Part shown: positions 18,805-28,205 of the stretch, one piece after another
How the letters are laid out: each line of letters opens with the position of its first letter
How positions within the stretch are numbered: the stretch's first letter is position 1
Source: Caulobacter sp. X
GTDB lineage: Bacteria; Pseudomonadota; Alphaproteobacteria; Caulobacterales; Caulobacteraceae
Length of the DNA stretch: 64,000 bases
Assembly: GCF_002742635.1 (NCBI RefSeq)
Contig: NZ_PEGF01000002.1
Span: forward strand, 930,001-994,000
Direction: 5' to 3'
Made by a program: the position numbers and the translations under genes
Notes under the pieces: model-generated
What the model saw: only the letters and a program-made list of their open reading frames with translations
The model's database searches: none
What the model was told of the DNA's origin: nothing

Positions 18805-20315
18805 GCACCACCGCCGATCTTGGCGATGCGCCGGACGGTGGGATCGGCCGGCGGCGGATCGAAGGCGAAGCTGACCTGGTCGCCGACCTTCAAGCCCTTC
18901 AGCAGCATCGGGTCGGCGCGGAAAGTCATGGTCATGGCCGGCCAGCCGATCGCTGGCACGGGACCGTGGGACAGGGTGACGCCGTCCTTCGTCACCTGCT
19001 CGACGCGGCCGACAGCTTCGGCCAGCGCGGGCTTGGCCGGCGTCATAGGCTTGGCCATGCTCATGTCGCTCGGCGACGCTGGAGGTCCTGACGCCGGAAG
19101 TGGCTGGACCTGCAAGCCGGCCAGGCTGGCTTCGGAGTCGATTAGGAACTGACCCGAGGCGATGATCCGCTGCCCCGAAGACAGTCCCGCCAGGACCTCC
19201 GTCCGGCCTCCAGCCTCGCGCCCGGTCCGAACCTCGACGGCCTGGTAGCGGCCGCCGTCCGAGGCCCGCATCACGACGTTGCGCGCGCCGGTGCGGATCA
19301 CCGCCTCGGATGGGACCAGCAAGGTGGTGCGGGTCGTCGCGTCGAAGGCGACGGTGGCGAACATGCCGGGCTTGAGGCGGCCGTCGCGGTTGGGCAGTTC
19401 GATCCGCGCCTGCAAGGTGCGGCTGTCGCCTTGAGCCTGCGGGAGCACGGCCTGGACCGTCCCGCGCAAGGTCTCGCCCGGATAGGCCGCCAGGGTGACG
19501 CCGACGCCCTGGCCAGGACGCAGCTGGCCGGCCTGCGCCTCAGGCACGGCGGCCGTGACCCAGACCTTCGAGAGGCCGTTGATCTCGGCCAGGGTCTGGC
19601 CCAAGGCCACGGTCATGCCCGCCCGCACGTCGAGCTTGGAGATCACCCCGCCCAAGGGCGCGGTGACGGTGATCGTCGTGCGTGGCCGACCGTCGCGGTC
19701 GAGACCGGCGACGACGCCGTCGGGCATACCCAAGAGGCGCAGGCGCTGGCGGGCGGCGGCGGTCAGGGCCGCGTCGCCGGTGCGCCGGACGGCGAGGTAT
19801 TCGGCCTGGGCGCCGCCCCATTCGGGAACCAGCAGGTCGGCCAGCGGCGCACCGGCGGCGATCACGTCGCCGGGCGCGCGGCCGTAGACCCGCTGCACGA
19901 ACCCGCCGCTGCGGGCCTGGACCACGGCGACGTCGCGTTGGTTAAAGTCGACGATCCCGGTGGCGGTCAAGCCGCTGGAAAGCGCGCCTTCCTCCACGGT
20001 CGCCAGCCGGAAGCCCAGGTTCTGTGCGGCCGACGGATCGATGCGCACGCCCGCCGCCGAACCGCCTGCCTCGGCTTCGCCGGCGTATTTGGGCACCAGC
20101 TGCATGTCCATGAACGGCGACTTGCCCGGCTTGTCGAAGTGCTGGGCCGGGACCATCGGGTCGTACCAGTAAAGGACCTTGCGGTCGTCGGCCGAGGGTT
20201 GCGACATCGCCGGCTTGGCGGTCAGGCGGGCCAGGCCGTAGCCACCGGCTCCAGCCAGGACGACCAGGGCGGCGGCGCCCGCGAGCAGCGCCTTCATCGA
20301 GGGGGACGGGGTCAT
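18801..20315 (-). CDS. cusB: CusB adaptor with C-terminal CusF domain
   Basis: 504 aa from the ATG at 20315, which overlaps the cusC stop. Residues about 1-60 hold the membrane anchor and the [20 protein letters not shown], then MDMQLVPKY metal-binding segment typical of CusB. Lipoyl, hairpin and barrel domains follow. After a Met/Pro linker a complete CusF fold is fused at the end ([20 protein letters not shown]). So this operon encodes CusF twice, once tethered to the adaptor. Confidence 0.93.
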   Translation of the reverse strand: MTPSPSMKALLAGAAALVVLAGAGGYGLARLTAKPAMSQPSADDRKVLYWYDPMVPAQHFDKPGKSPFMDMQLVPKYAGEAEAGGSAAGVRIDPSAAQNLGFRLATVEEGALSSGLTATGIVDFNQRDVAVVQARSGGFVQRVYGRAPGDVIAAGAPLADLLVPEWGGAQAEYLAVRRTGDAALTAAARQRLRLLGMPDGVVAGLDRDGRPRTTITVTAPLGGVISKLDVRAGMTVALGQTLAEINGLSKVWVTAAVPEAQAGQLRPGQGVGVTLAAYPGETLRGTVQAVLPQAQGDSRTLQARIELPNRDGRLKPGMFATVAFDATTRTTLLVPSEAVIRTGARNVVMRASDGGRYQAVEVRTGREAGGRTEVLAGLSSGQRIIASGQFLIDSEASLAGLQVQPLPASGPPASPSDMSMAKPMTPAKPALAEAVGRVEQVTKDGVTLSHGPVPAIGWPAMTMTFRADPMLLKGLKVGDQVSFAFDPPPADPTVRRIAKIGGGA

Positions 20316-21535
20316 TGGTCGTTTCCGTAGGTCAGGGTCAGGCGGGCGGCGTCGAGGGCAACGGCGGCCTCGCGATCGAGGGTGGTGAGCTGGGCGTCGG
20401 CCAGGCCAGAGAACGCGGTCAGCACATCGGGCAGACCGGCCGTGCCGGCGCCATAGGCGGCGGTCTCCAGCTGAGCCTTTTGCTTGGCCAGCGGCAGCAG
20501 CGTGTCGCGGGCCCGCAGCCATTGCTCGTGGTGCATGACGTGGTCGGCGAGATCGGCTTCGAGCTGAGCGGCCAGCGCCCGGTGCGTGTCCTCACGCTCG
20601 GCGTCTGCGCGGCCGGCGCTGGCGGCGCGCGCCGCGATCATCGGGTCCTGGCGGCTCTTGCCCCACAGCGGCAGGCTGATGCTGACCCCGGCCGAGACCA
20701 TGTCGCCGAACATCGGGTCGCGGCGCTGATAGGCCACCTCCCAACTCCAGTCGGGGCGCTTGTCGGCCTTGGCCAGGGCGACATCGGCCTGGGCCTGAAG
20801 GGCGGCGGCGTCTTTCGCCAGCACGGCGGGATTGCGATCGATCGCCGCCCTGAGACTGGCAGGGGCAAGGTCGAGATCGGGCCCCTGGCCAACGGCCTGT
20901 GGATCGGCGTCGCCCGTCCAGCGGGCCAGCATGGCGCGGGCGCGCCCCAGTTCGGAGACAGCTTCGCTGCGGCGGTCTTCCAGGGCGGCGCGCATCTGGG
21001 CCGCCTCCAGCGCCTGGGCCGGCCTTGATCGTCCCGAGGCGACGCCGGACGGCGCGGCGTCCCACAGCGGGGCCAGCTGGGCGACCACCCCATCGAGCGC
21101 AGCGAGTTTGCGCTGGGCATAGAGCAGTTGGATCCAGGCGAGCGCCGTGGCGACACGGACCTGGCGGGCCTCGACCGCGCCCTCGGCGCCCGCCGCGACG
21201 ATGTCGGCCTCGGCGCGGCCGATCCGCGCGTGGCGCTTTGCGGCGCTGGGCATGTCCTGGCTGAAGCCGACCCGGCCCATGGTCATCTCGTCGGTGCCGA
21301 ACCGACCGGCCGGCGGACCCGAGACTGGGAAGTTGTCGAGGCCGACGGCGAGCTTGGGATCGGGCAGGGCGCCGGCCGCCTTGGCCGAGGCCTTGGCGGC
21401 CTCGACCTGCAGGGCCGCGGCGCGCAGCGCCGGCGCATTGGCCGCGGCCGCGTCGAGGCTCTGGGCGTAGGTCAGGGGCGCGGCGTGGGCGACGCTCGCC
21501 AAGCTCAGCCCGGCCAGAAGGGGGAGAATACGCAT
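20312..21535 (-). CDS. cusC: TolC-family outer-membrane channel of the Cus system
   Basis: 407 aa, signal peptide cut near AHA-AP, two outer-membrane efflux protein repeats with long Ala-rich coiled coils. The RVGFSQDMPSAAKR and VSISLPLWGKSR segments mark the beta parts. First pump gene of the operon cusCBAF; its stop overlaps the cusB start. Confidence 0.9.
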   Translation of the reverse strand: MRILPLLAGLSLASVAHAAPLTYAQSLDAAAANAPALRAAALQVEAAKASAKAAGALPDPKLAVGLDNFPVSGPPAGRFGTDEMTMGRVGFSQDMPSAAKRHARIGRAEADIVAAGAEGAVEARQVRVATALAWIQLLYAQRKLAALDGVVAQLAPLWDAAPSGVASGRSRPAQALEAAQMRAALEDRRSEAVSELGRARAMLARWTGDADPQAVGQGPDLDLAPASLRAAIDRNPAVLAKDAAALQAQADVALAKADKRPDWSWEVAYQRRDPMFGDMVSAGVSISLPLWGKSRQDPMIAARAASAGRADAEREDTHRALAAQLEADLADHVMHHEQWLRARDTLLPLAKQKAQLETAAYGAGTAGLPDVLTAFSGLADAQLTTLDREAAVALDAARLTLTYGNDQ

Positions 21536-21574
21536 GGAGACGAAAATCCTGGAGGAAGCCGTGAGGGGCCAGCG

Positions 21575-21608
21575 CCCCGGCGAAGCGTTTGCAGCCGCTT
21601 CGCCGGGG
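21575..21608 (-). repeat. Perfect hairpin in the cusC leader
   Basis: Inverted repeat with 13-bp arms (CCCCGGCGAAGCG, 21575-21587, and 21596-21608) and an 8-nt loop. It lies 40 bp upstream of the cusC start, after two small genes. There is no T-run on the - strand side, so it may be an mRNA stability or attenuation element rather than a full terminator. Confidence 0.6.
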
Positions 21609-21659
21609 CCGGACGGGACGGGCGAAGACAGGGGATCGGCCCCACCCGTCCCGGCCGAG

Positions 21660-21785
21660 CTAGCGAGCCAGGCAGGCCGGTTGGGCGGCCCGCAAATAGC
21701 CGCAGGCGCGTGGCGTGGCGGCCGAGACGGTCGTCGCGGAAGCTAGGCCGGAGACGAGCGCCAGCGCGGGAAGGCGGGGAGACAT
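21660..21785 (-). CDS. Putative secreted mini-protein, 41 aa
   Basis: From the ATG at 21785 (AAGG 9 bp upstream; an alternative ATG at 21794). Almost the whole frame is a signal-like peptide (LPALALVSGLASATTVSA) followed by a short mature part with two cysteines (ACGYLRAAQPAC). It lies between the Cys-rich leader gene and cusC on the same strand. Could be a real mini-protein or chance. Confidence 0.35.
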   Translation of the reverse strand: MSPRLPALALVSGLASATTVSAATPRACGYLRAAQPACLAR

Positions 21786-21900
21786 GAAGGTCATCCTTGA
21801 AGATCGAAAAGCCAGCCGGCGAAAGCGCGGGCGATCACGCGCGCCCGGCAGGACCGGGGCGTGAAACCAGCGATGGCGGGGATCGGCCCTCGGGCCGGTC

Positions 21901-22263
21901 CTAGGCGATCGTTCGGGGGGGCGGATCTTCGGGGATGAGGCGGTGGGTGCGGCCGCTGGTGTTGGACCAGCGGGTCTCGACGCGATAGCCGACGGCGATC
22001 GGGGTCTCCGAGCCCGGGCAGGGGGCCGCAACGGACAGGGCGCAACTGATCGCGCAGGCCTTGGCGCAATCCTTGGCCGACATGGTCTTGCCGTGATCGC
22101 AGCAGGGCTCGGCCTGGGCCACGTCGTCGCCGGCGGGGGCCATGGCGATCATGCTCATCGCGTCCATGCCGGCCATGTCGCAATCAGCCCGCGCGGCGTT
22201 GACCGCCAGCGGACTGAACGCGAGGGCCACGGCGGCCAGGAAAGCGAGCGCATGCCTTAGCAT
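21901..22263 (-). CDS. Cys/Met-rich periplasmic leader protein of the cus operon
   Basis: 120 aa. Signal peptide, then DCDMAGMDAMSMIAM, a CCDHGK cluster and CAKACAISCALSVAAPCP, and a Pro-rich tail (PEDPPPR). It carries seven Cys plus several Met after the signal, a strong Cu(I)-ligand set. First gene of the operon leading into cusC. The same plan (signal, Cys/His/Met core, Pro/acidic tail) is seen at 2832 before czcC. Confidence 0.7.
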   Translation of the reverse strand: MLRHALAFLAAVALAFSPLAVNAARADCDMAGMDAMSMIAMAPAGDDVAQAEPCCDHGKTMSAKDCAKACAISCALSVAAPCPGSETPIAVGYRVETRWSNTSGRTHRLIPEDPPPRTIA

Positions 22264-22551
22264 CGGGCGAGCTTAGCGCGGTCACACGGCCTCGTCATGT
22301 CCGGACAATCCCCGAATGCGATTTGCCGCGACGCGCGCGGACTGGCGACGGCTTGGAGGCGGGGCCTGAAAGCCGCCATCTGGTCCAATACGCAGCGGCC
22401 TGGACCATCCCTCGACCTTTGGCGCGGTCGCGGTGAATATTTTCAGAGGCGGAACGGGGGCGCCGTTCGCCGGTTGTGGGAGCATCGCAACCCGCTGGAA
22501 AACCTCGCCCCGGCGCGTGGTTGCGCCGGGCTCCAGGAGCGGAAAACAGTC

Positions 22552-23031
22552 ATGGCCGAGCACCACGCGCCCAAAGACCATCAACACCACAGGCCCTACC
22601 TGCGCCTGGCCGCCATGACCGTGCTGTCGTTCCTGGCCATGTATGTCCTGATGTACGCCATGGTCGACAGGGCCGCGAACATCCATCCAAGCTTCAACCA
22701 GGCCTACATGGCCGGCCTGATGACCGCGCCGATGGTCATGCTCGAACTCGTGCTCATGGGCATGATGTATCCGCGCAAGGGCCTCAACCGCGGCTTGGTC
22801 GCGTCCAGCCTCGTCATCGGGGTCTTGTGCTTTGCGGCCATTCGCCAGCAGTGGCTGGTCGGCGACCGCGAGTTCCTGCGCTCGATGATCCCGCATCACG
22901 CTGGCGCGATCCTGATGTGCGGACGCGCGCCGGTGAAGGATCCTGAGATCCGCAGCCTTTGCGCCACGATCATCAAGGGCCAGCAGCAGGAGATCGACCA
23001 GATGAGCGCCATGCTCGCGCCCCTTCGCTGA
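22552..23031 (+). CDS. DUF305 membrane protein
   Basis: 159 aa from the ATG at 22552 (CAGGAGCGG upstream). A His-rich N-terminus (HHAPKDHQHH) is followed by three hydrophobic helices and a C-terminal DUF305 part with FLRSMIPHHAGAILMC and a helix ending GQQQEIDQMSAML. DUF305 proteins accompany copper loci and are thought to be periplasmic or membrane metal-binding proteins. Divergent from the cus operon, 288 bp away; that gap holds a palindrome TGTCCGGACA (22298-22307), a possible regulator site. Confidence 0.8.
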   Translation: MAEHHAPKDHQHHRPYLRLAAMTVLSFLAMYVLMYAMVDRAANIHPSFNQAYMAGLMTAPMVMLELVLMGMMYPRKGLNRGLVASSLVIGVLCFAAIRQQWLVGDREFLRSMIPHHAGAILMCGRAPVKDPEIRSLCATIIKGQQQEIDQMSAMLAPLR

Positions 23032-23066
23032 GCATCGCCCGGTCGCCCCCGCGGCGATGGCGGGGG

Positions 23067-23705
23067 TCAACGCAACGGCCAGCGGGGGATGAAGGCGGGA
23101 ACCCGCGCCCTGTAGTCGCGATAGGCGTCGCCGAACTGCGCCAGCGCCGCCTGCTCCTCGTGACGGGCCAGGCGGACGTACATCACCACCAGCACGGGGA
23201 ACATCGCCAGCGTCAACAGCGTGGGCCACTGCAGCAGGAAGCCTAGCATCACCAGGATGAAGCCGGCGTACTGGGGATGGCGCACCCTGGCGTAGACCCC
23301 CGTGGTGGCCAGCTCCCGGTGGCGCTGACGGGCGTGCAGCGCCACCCAGCCGACCGAGATCAGCCAGAACCCGGTCCCGATCAGCACGAAGCTGGCGATA
23401 TGGAACGGTCCGAAGTGGGGATTGACCCGCCAGCCGAACATCATCTCCAGCAGGTGGCCGGCGTCGTGGCTCCACCAGTCGACACTGGGAAAACGCGACT
23501 GCAGCCATCCCGAGAGCAGGAAGATGGTCAGGGGGAAGCCGTACATCTCGGCGAACAGGGCGACGATAAAGGCGCTGAACGCGCCGAAGCTGCGCCAGTC
23601 GCGGCCGGTCGCGGGCTTGAAGAAGCTGAACGCGAACAGGATGAAGACGGCGGCGTTGACCAAAGCCAGTCCCCAGAGGCCGTAGCCGTAACCGGGATGG
23701 GTCAT
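23067..23705 (-). CDS. Isoprenylcysteine carboxyl methyltransferase (ICMT)-like membrane protein
   Basis: 212 aa, about five helices. The C-terminal catalytic-type region has TTGVYARVRHPQYAGF, then HEEQAALAQFGDAYRDYRARVP, the ICMT/phospholipid-methyltransferase signature for S-adenosylmethionine-dependent methylation of a membrane substrate. Bacterial members of copper islands have no proven substrate. Start overlaps the stop of the DUF2933 gene. Confidence 0.8.
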   Translation of the reverse strand: MTHPGYGYGLWGLALVNAAVFILFAFSFFKPATGRDWRSFGAFSAFIVALFAEMYGFPLTIFLLSGWLQSRFPSVDWWSHDAGHLLEMMFGWRVNPHFGPFHIASFVLIGTGFWLISVGWVALHARQRHRELATTGVYARVRHPQYAGFILVMLGFLLQWPTLLTLAMFPVLVVMYVRLARHEEQAALAQFGDAYRDYRARVPAFIPRWPLR

Positions 23706-23971
23706 CGCCGCTGCCTCTCGACCGGTTCGTTGGGATTGGCCGGCGCGTCCGCCGGGATGCGGCCGGGCGCGTCCTCTCGCCCGTGCTGATGGGCGCCATG
23801 GCCATGGTGCATGAACAGGTGCATCAGCGGACAGGCCAGTAGGAGCAGATAGGGCAAGACGCCGAGCACATGCGCGGCGTGCTCGGTGGTCAGGAAGAAG
23901 CCGGCGATCAGCAGGAACCCGACCAGGACGATCGTTCCGCGCCGACGCAGCTTTTGGTGTTGAACATCCAT
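23702..23971 (-). CDS. DUF2933 small membrane protein
   Basis: 89 aa with two hydrophobic segments (IVLVGFLLIAGFFL; VLPYLLLLACPLMHLF) followed by HHGHGAHQHG. The ACPLMHxFxHHGHG pattern is that of DUF2933, a frequent partner of copper-resistance genes. Coupled to the ICMT-like gene. A second DUF2933 gene is at 56982. Confidence 0.8.
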   Translation of the reverse strand: MDVQHQKLRRRGTIVLVGFLLIAGFFLTTEHAAHVLGVLPYLLLLACPLMHLFMHHGHGAHQHGREDAPGRIPADAPANPNEPVERQRR

Positions 23972-24176
23972 GGATCGCTCACTTCAGGCCTTGACGCCCT
24001 ATCATAGGCCCGCGACCCGGGCGCCAAGTATAGGTAGAGGCCGCAGCGGCGGGTGGGGGCGGCGCCCGCGGGTCCCCGGAGGCAGGCGGCGATGTCTGCG
24101 GCCTTTGCGTATTGGCCCGCGGCGACCGAGCCTGAAAGGCTGCGCGGCGAGCATCATCACCAGAGGCAAGCCGCCC

Positions 24177-25637
24177 ATGCACAGGAACAGGAAGAAGCAA
24201 CGGCTCCACGGCAATTTCGGAACGGCCGCCCTTGAACGCGAAGCGCGCATCGACCTTGCCGAGCGGCCGGCCGGCGGCCTTGCCGTGGCCTTCCTCGGCG
24301 CGTCGGGCACGGTGACGGGCTCGCGCTACCTGCTGGACGACGGCCAGACCCGGATCGTGGTCGATTCCGGTCTGTTCCAGGGGGCCAAGGACCTGCGCCG
24401 CCTCAACTGGGCGCCGCTTGCGCCCGAGGTGGCCGACGTCGAGCAGGTGCTGCTCACCCACGCCCATCTCGACCATTCGGGCGCCCTGCCACGCATGGCC
24501 CGCCTGGGATGGGATGGGACCGTCCTCAGCACGCCGGCCACGGCGGCCCTTTGCCAACTGCTGCTCGCCGACAGCGGGCGCATCCAGGAGAAGGACGCGG
24601 AGTTCGCCAACCGCCACGGCTTCTCGCGCCACGATCCGGCGCTGCCGCTCTACACGGAGGCCGACGCGCGCCTGGCCCTGCGGCTGTTCGAGACCATCGG
24701 GTTTGGCGAATGGCGCTCGCTCGCCGACGGGATCAGGACGCGCTACCATCGCGCCGGCCACATCCTCGGCGCGGCGTCGATCGAGATCGACTGGAAGGGC
24801 CGGTCGGTTCTCTTCTCGGGCGATATCGGGCGCTATGACGACGCGGTGATCAAGGACCCCGAACCGCCGGCGCGGGCCGACTACGTCATCGTCGAATCCA
24901 CCTATGGCGACCGCCGCCATGACCGCGTGGATCCGTCGCGGGCGCTGGGAGACCATATCGAACGGTGCATCCGACGCGGGGGAACCGTGGTGATCCCCGC
25001 CTTCGCGGTCGGTCGCGTCCAATCGCTGCTCTATCATCTGTCCCGTCTGCGCGCGGACGGCCGGCTGCGTGATGCGCCGATCTATCTGGACAGCCCGATG
25101 GCGATCGACGCCAGCGGGCTGATGTGTGATTTCATGGACGAACACAGGCTGAGCCGCGCGGCATGCGAAGCCGCGTGCGGCGTCGCGCACTATGTGCGCG
25201 AAGTCGAGGAATCCAAGGCGCTGACCGCGGACGCCACCCCCAAGGTGATCATCTCGGCCAGCGGCATGGCGACCGGTGGCCGCGTCGTGCACCATCTCAA
25301 GCGGTTCGCCCCGGATGAGCGCAACCTCATCCTGTTCTCCGGCTTCCAGGCGGCCGGCACGCGCGGCGCTGCGCTCGTCTCGGGGGCCCGGACGATCAAG
25401 ATCCACGGCGAACACGTCCCCGTCCACGCCGAGGTGGCGAACCTGACCATGCTGTCGGCCCACGCCGACAGCGACGAGCTCATGCGGTGGCTGGGCGCCA
25501 TGCAGGCGGCGCCGCGGCATGTCTATGTCACCCATGGCGAGCCGGCCGGCGCGCAGGTCCTGGCCAAGCGCATCGGCGAGGAACACGGCTGGCCTTGCAC
25601 CGTCCCGACCCTCGGCAGCTGGGGGCGGCTGGCGTGA
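24177..25637 (+). CDS. MBL-fold beta-CASP ribonuclease-like protein
   Basis: 486 aa from the ATG at 24177. Metallo-beta-lactamase motifs: THAHLDHSGALPRM (HxHxDH), a later GHILGAASIEI and FSGDIGRYD, then the beta-CASP region (VIPAFAVGRVQSLLY; SGMATGGRVVHHL) and the C-terminal LSAHADSDELMRW with its last His. This is the two-zinc CPSF/RNA-processing exonuclease family. Its stop overlaps the GTG of the phosphorylase gene, so the two are made together. Confidence 0.88.
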   Translation: MHRNRKKQRLHGNFGTAALEREARIDLAERPAGGLAVAFLGASGTVTGSRYLLDDGQTRIVVDSGLFQGAKDLRRLNWAPLAPEVADVEQVLLTHAHLDHSGALPRMARLGWDGTVLSTPATAALCQLLLADSGRIQEKDAEFANRHGFSRHDPALPLYTEADARLALRLFETIGFGEWRSLADGIRTRYHRAGHILGAASIEIDWKGRSVLFSGDIGRYDDAVIKDPEPPARADYVIVESTYGDRRHDRVDPSRALGDHIERCIRRGGTVVIPAFAVGRVQSLLYHLSRLRADGRLRDAPIYLDSPMAIDASGLMCDFMDEHRLSRAACEAACGVAHYVREVEESKALTADATPKVIISASGMATGGRVVHHLKRFAPDERNLILFSGFQAAGTRGAALVSGARTIKIHGEHVPVHAEVANLTMLSAHADSDELMRWLGAMQAAPRHVYVTHGEPAGAQVLAKRIGEEHGWPCTVPTLGSWGRLA

Positions 25638-27172
25638 GCGTCCCAAGGCACGAGCAGGCCGACGCGAGGCCGGCGTCGGCCACGCTGCGCGCGCGTCGCA
25701 TGGGGCTCACCGCGGCTGGCGGCGACATGATCGCGGTGATGCGGCACGACTGCCCGGTCTGCCGGTCCGAGGGCCTGGGGTCGCGCGCCCAGGTCGTCCT
25801 GCGCGCCGGCGGCCGCGAGGCGGTGGTGTCCTTGTTGCACAGCTCGGGCGACACGCCAGACCCCGGCGAGATCGGCCTTTCCGAGACCGCATGGGCCCGG
25901 CTCGGGGTCAAGGCGGGCGACCGCGTGGAGGTCGCCCACGCTCCGCCGTTGGCCTCGCTGCGGGCGGTGCGCCGCCGGATCTATGGAGAGCGCCTGAGCC
26001 AGGCGGCCTTTTCGGCGATCGTCGCGGATATCGCCGAGCATCGCTATAGCGACGTCCACCTCTCGGCGTTCGTCACCGCCTGTTCGGCGGCGCCGCTCGA
26101 TCAGGCCGAGACGATCGGACTGACCAAGGCCATGGTCGAGGTCGGCGAGCAGTTGAGCTGGCCTGGGCCGATCGTCGTCGACAAGCACAGCGTCGGCGGC
26201 TTGCCGGGCAACCGCACCACGCCGATCATCGTCTCGATCATGGCGGCCGAAGGCCTGGTCATGCCCAAGACCTCCTCGCGCGCGATCACCTCACCGGCCG
26301 GCACCGCCGACACCATGGAGGTTCTGGCGCCCGTCGACCTCGACATCGCCGCGATCCGCCGGGTGGTGGCGCGCGAGGGGGGCTGCATCGCCTGGGGCGG
26401 GGCGGTTCGGTTGAGCCCGGCCGACGACGTGATCATTGGCGTCGAGCGGGCGCTCGACATCGACGCGGTCGGCCAGCTGGTGGCCTCGGTGCTGTCCAAG
26501 AAGATCGCCGCCGGCGCGACCCACCTGGTGATCGACGTTCCTGTGGGACCGACCGCCAAGGTGCGGAGCCTGGAGGCCGCGCGGGATCTCGAGGCGGCGC
26601 TCACCTCGGTGGCCGCCGCCTTCGGCCTGCGCACGCGGGTGATGTATGGCCCTGGGGCTGAGCCGATCGGACGCGGCATCGGGCCGGCGCTGGAGGCGCT
26701 GGACATACTGGCCGTGCTTCAAGGCGAGCCCGGCGTCGAGGATCTCGCCCATAGGGCCTGTGAACTGGCCGGGGGATTGTTCGAGCTGGCGGGCGTGGCG
26801 GCCCCTGGCGCTGGCCTCGCGCGCGCGCGGCAAAGCCTCGAGAGCGGCCGCGCCTGGGCCAAGTTCAAGCGCATCTGCCAGGCCCAAGGCGGCATGCGCT
26901 CGCCGCCGGTCGCCCGCTTCCAGCGAGACCTGACCGCGCCCTCCAGCGGCCGGATCGCCAGCATCGACAACCGCAAACTCGCGACCGTCGCCAAGCTCGC
27001 GGGCGCGCCGATGGCCAAGGCGGCCGGGGTGGCGGTCCACGCCCGGCTCGGCCAGTCGATCGTCGCGGGGTCGCCCTTGTGCACCCTTCACGCCGAGAGC
27101 CCCGGCGAACTGGACTATGCGGCCGCCTTCGCCTTGAGCGACGGGGCGATCTTCGCGATCGCGGCGCCATGA
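25634..27172 (+). CDS. Thymidine phosphorylase-family protein, AMP-phosphorylase-like
   Basis: 512 aa from a GTG that overlaps the previous stop (GTGA). About 100 extra N-terminal residues precede the phosphorylase body, as in archaeal AMP phosphorylase and unlike E. coli DeoA. The phosphate site VDKHSVGGLPGNRTT and the SSRAITSPAGTADTMEVL region are intact, and the C-terminal domain (AGVAVHARLGQSIVAGSPLC) is present. Expected reaction: phosphorolysis of a nucleoside or nucleoside 5'-monophosphate to base plus ribose-phosphate. Neighbour is a PRPP-synthase-like gene, which fits ribose-phosphate salvage. Confidence 0.85.
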   Translation: MSVPRHEQADARPASATLRARRMGLTAAGGDMIAVMRHDCPVCRSEGLGSRAQVVLRAGGREAVVSLLHSSGDTPDPGEIGLSETAWARLGVKAGDRVEVAHAPPLASLRAVRRRIYGERLSQAAFSAIVADIAEHRYSDVHLSAFVTACSAAPLDQAETIGLTKAMVEVGEQLSWPGPIVVDKHSVGGLPGNRTTPIIVSIMAAEGLVMPKTSSRAITSPAGTADTMEVLAPVDLDIAAIRRVVAREGGCIAWGGAVRLSPADDVIIGVERALDIDAVGQLVASVLSKKIAAGATHLVIDVPVGPTAKVRSLEAARDLEAALTSVAAAFGLRTRVMYGPGAEPIGRGIGPALEALDILAVLQGEPGVEDLAHRACELAGGLFELAGVAAPGAGLARARQSLESGRAWAKFKRICQAQGGMRSPPVARFQRDLTAPSSGRIASIDNRKLATVAKLAGAPMAKAAGVAVHARLGQSIVAGSPLCTLHAESPGELDYAAAFALSDGAIFAIAAP

Positions 27173-28053
27173 CGCCGCCGATCGTCTTCGCCTTGGACGG
27201 CGGCGAGCGCCTGGCCCAAGCCCTTGGCCCAGCGCTCGGCGCGGAGGCAGGGGTCCTGCTGCAGCGCCAGTTTCCAGATGGCGAGACCTACCTTCGGATC
27301 GACAGCGACGTCACCGAGCGCGATGTCATCCTGGTCTGCGGCCTCGAGCGTCCGGACGCGAAATTGCCGCCGCTGCTCTTCGCGGCGGACACGCTGCGCG
27401 AGCTTGGCGCGCGCGGGGTGGGCCTGATCGCGCCCTATCTGGCCTACATGCGCCAGGACACCCGTTTCCATCCGGGCGAGGCGGTCACGTCGCGTATTTT
27501 CGCGGCGGTGCTCTCGCGCCACCTCGACTGGCTGGTGACCGTCGATCCCCACCTGCACCGCCATCACGCCCTGGCGGAGATCTACCGAATCCCCAGCCAG
27601 CTCGTTCACGCCGCGCCGCTCATGGCGTCGTGGATCAGGCGGAACGTCGCCCGACCGGTGATCGTCGGGCCCGATCTGGAGAGCGAGCAGTGGGTGGCGC
27701 AGGTGGCGGCCGGCGCCGACGCGCCGTTCCTGGTCTGCCAAAAGCAGCGGTCCGGGGATCGTGAGGTCGACATCTCGATCCCCAACGCCGGCGCCTTCCT
27801 GGGCCGCCAAGCCGTGCTCGTCGACGACATCGCCTCGTCGGGCCGCACGCTCGCCGTCGCGGCCCGCCAGCTCAAGGCCCTGGGTTTTGCGCCGCCGGAC
27901 TGCGTCGTGGTGCATGCGCTGTTCGCCGGCGACGCCGCCCAGGTCCTGGGCGAACACGTCGCGCGCATCGTCAGCACCAACACGGTCGCCCATGCGTCGA
28001 ACGCCATCGACATGACGCCGGCGATCGCCCAGGCCGTGCGCGCCCTGCTGTGA
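27169..28053 (+). CDS. prs: Ribose-phosphate pyrophosphokinase (PRPP synthase)-like protein
   Basis: 294 aa; ATG overlaps the phosphorylase stop (ATGA). Seen: FPDGETYLRI, APYLAYMRQDTRFHPGE (ATP/flexible loop side), TVDPHLHRHH, and the PRPP loop VLVDDIASSGRTL. Slightly shorter than housekeeping Prs and part of a three-gene unit with the MBL and phosphorylase genes, so likely a specialised paralogue rather than the essential copy. Confidence 0.88.
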   Translation: MTPPIVFALDGGERLAQALGPALGAEAGVLLQRQFPDGETYLRIDSDVTERDVILVCGLERPDAKLPPLLFAADTLRELGARGVGLIAPYLAYMRQDTRFHPGEAVTSRIFAAVLSRHLDWLVTVDPHLHRHHALAEIYRIPSQLVHAAPLMASWIRRNVARPVIVGPDLESEQWVAQVAAGADAPFLVCQKQRSGDREVDISIPNAGAFLGRQAVLVDDIASSGRTLAVAARQLKALGFAPPDCVVVHALFAGDAAQVLGEHVARIVSTNTVAHASNAIDMTPAIAQAVRALL

Positions 28054-28205
28054 ACGGCGTTCGCCAATCCTCGGCCAGCCGCCGGGAGGCGAACGGCGAA
28101 GCCTCTTGACCCTGGACCCCGGTCCAACCCGCACAAGGCGTCCGCGAAGCGGCGCCGCATTCGCCACTGCAGCCTGGCGCCCGCTCAGTTCGCCTGAGGA
28201 GGCCC

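Noticed and set aside
28106-28138. TTGACC followed by the dyad TGGACC-CC-GGTCCA upstream of the first fixJ-like gene
   Set aside because: Dyad is clear but no convincing -10 and no obvious MerR partner; left as a possible operator only.
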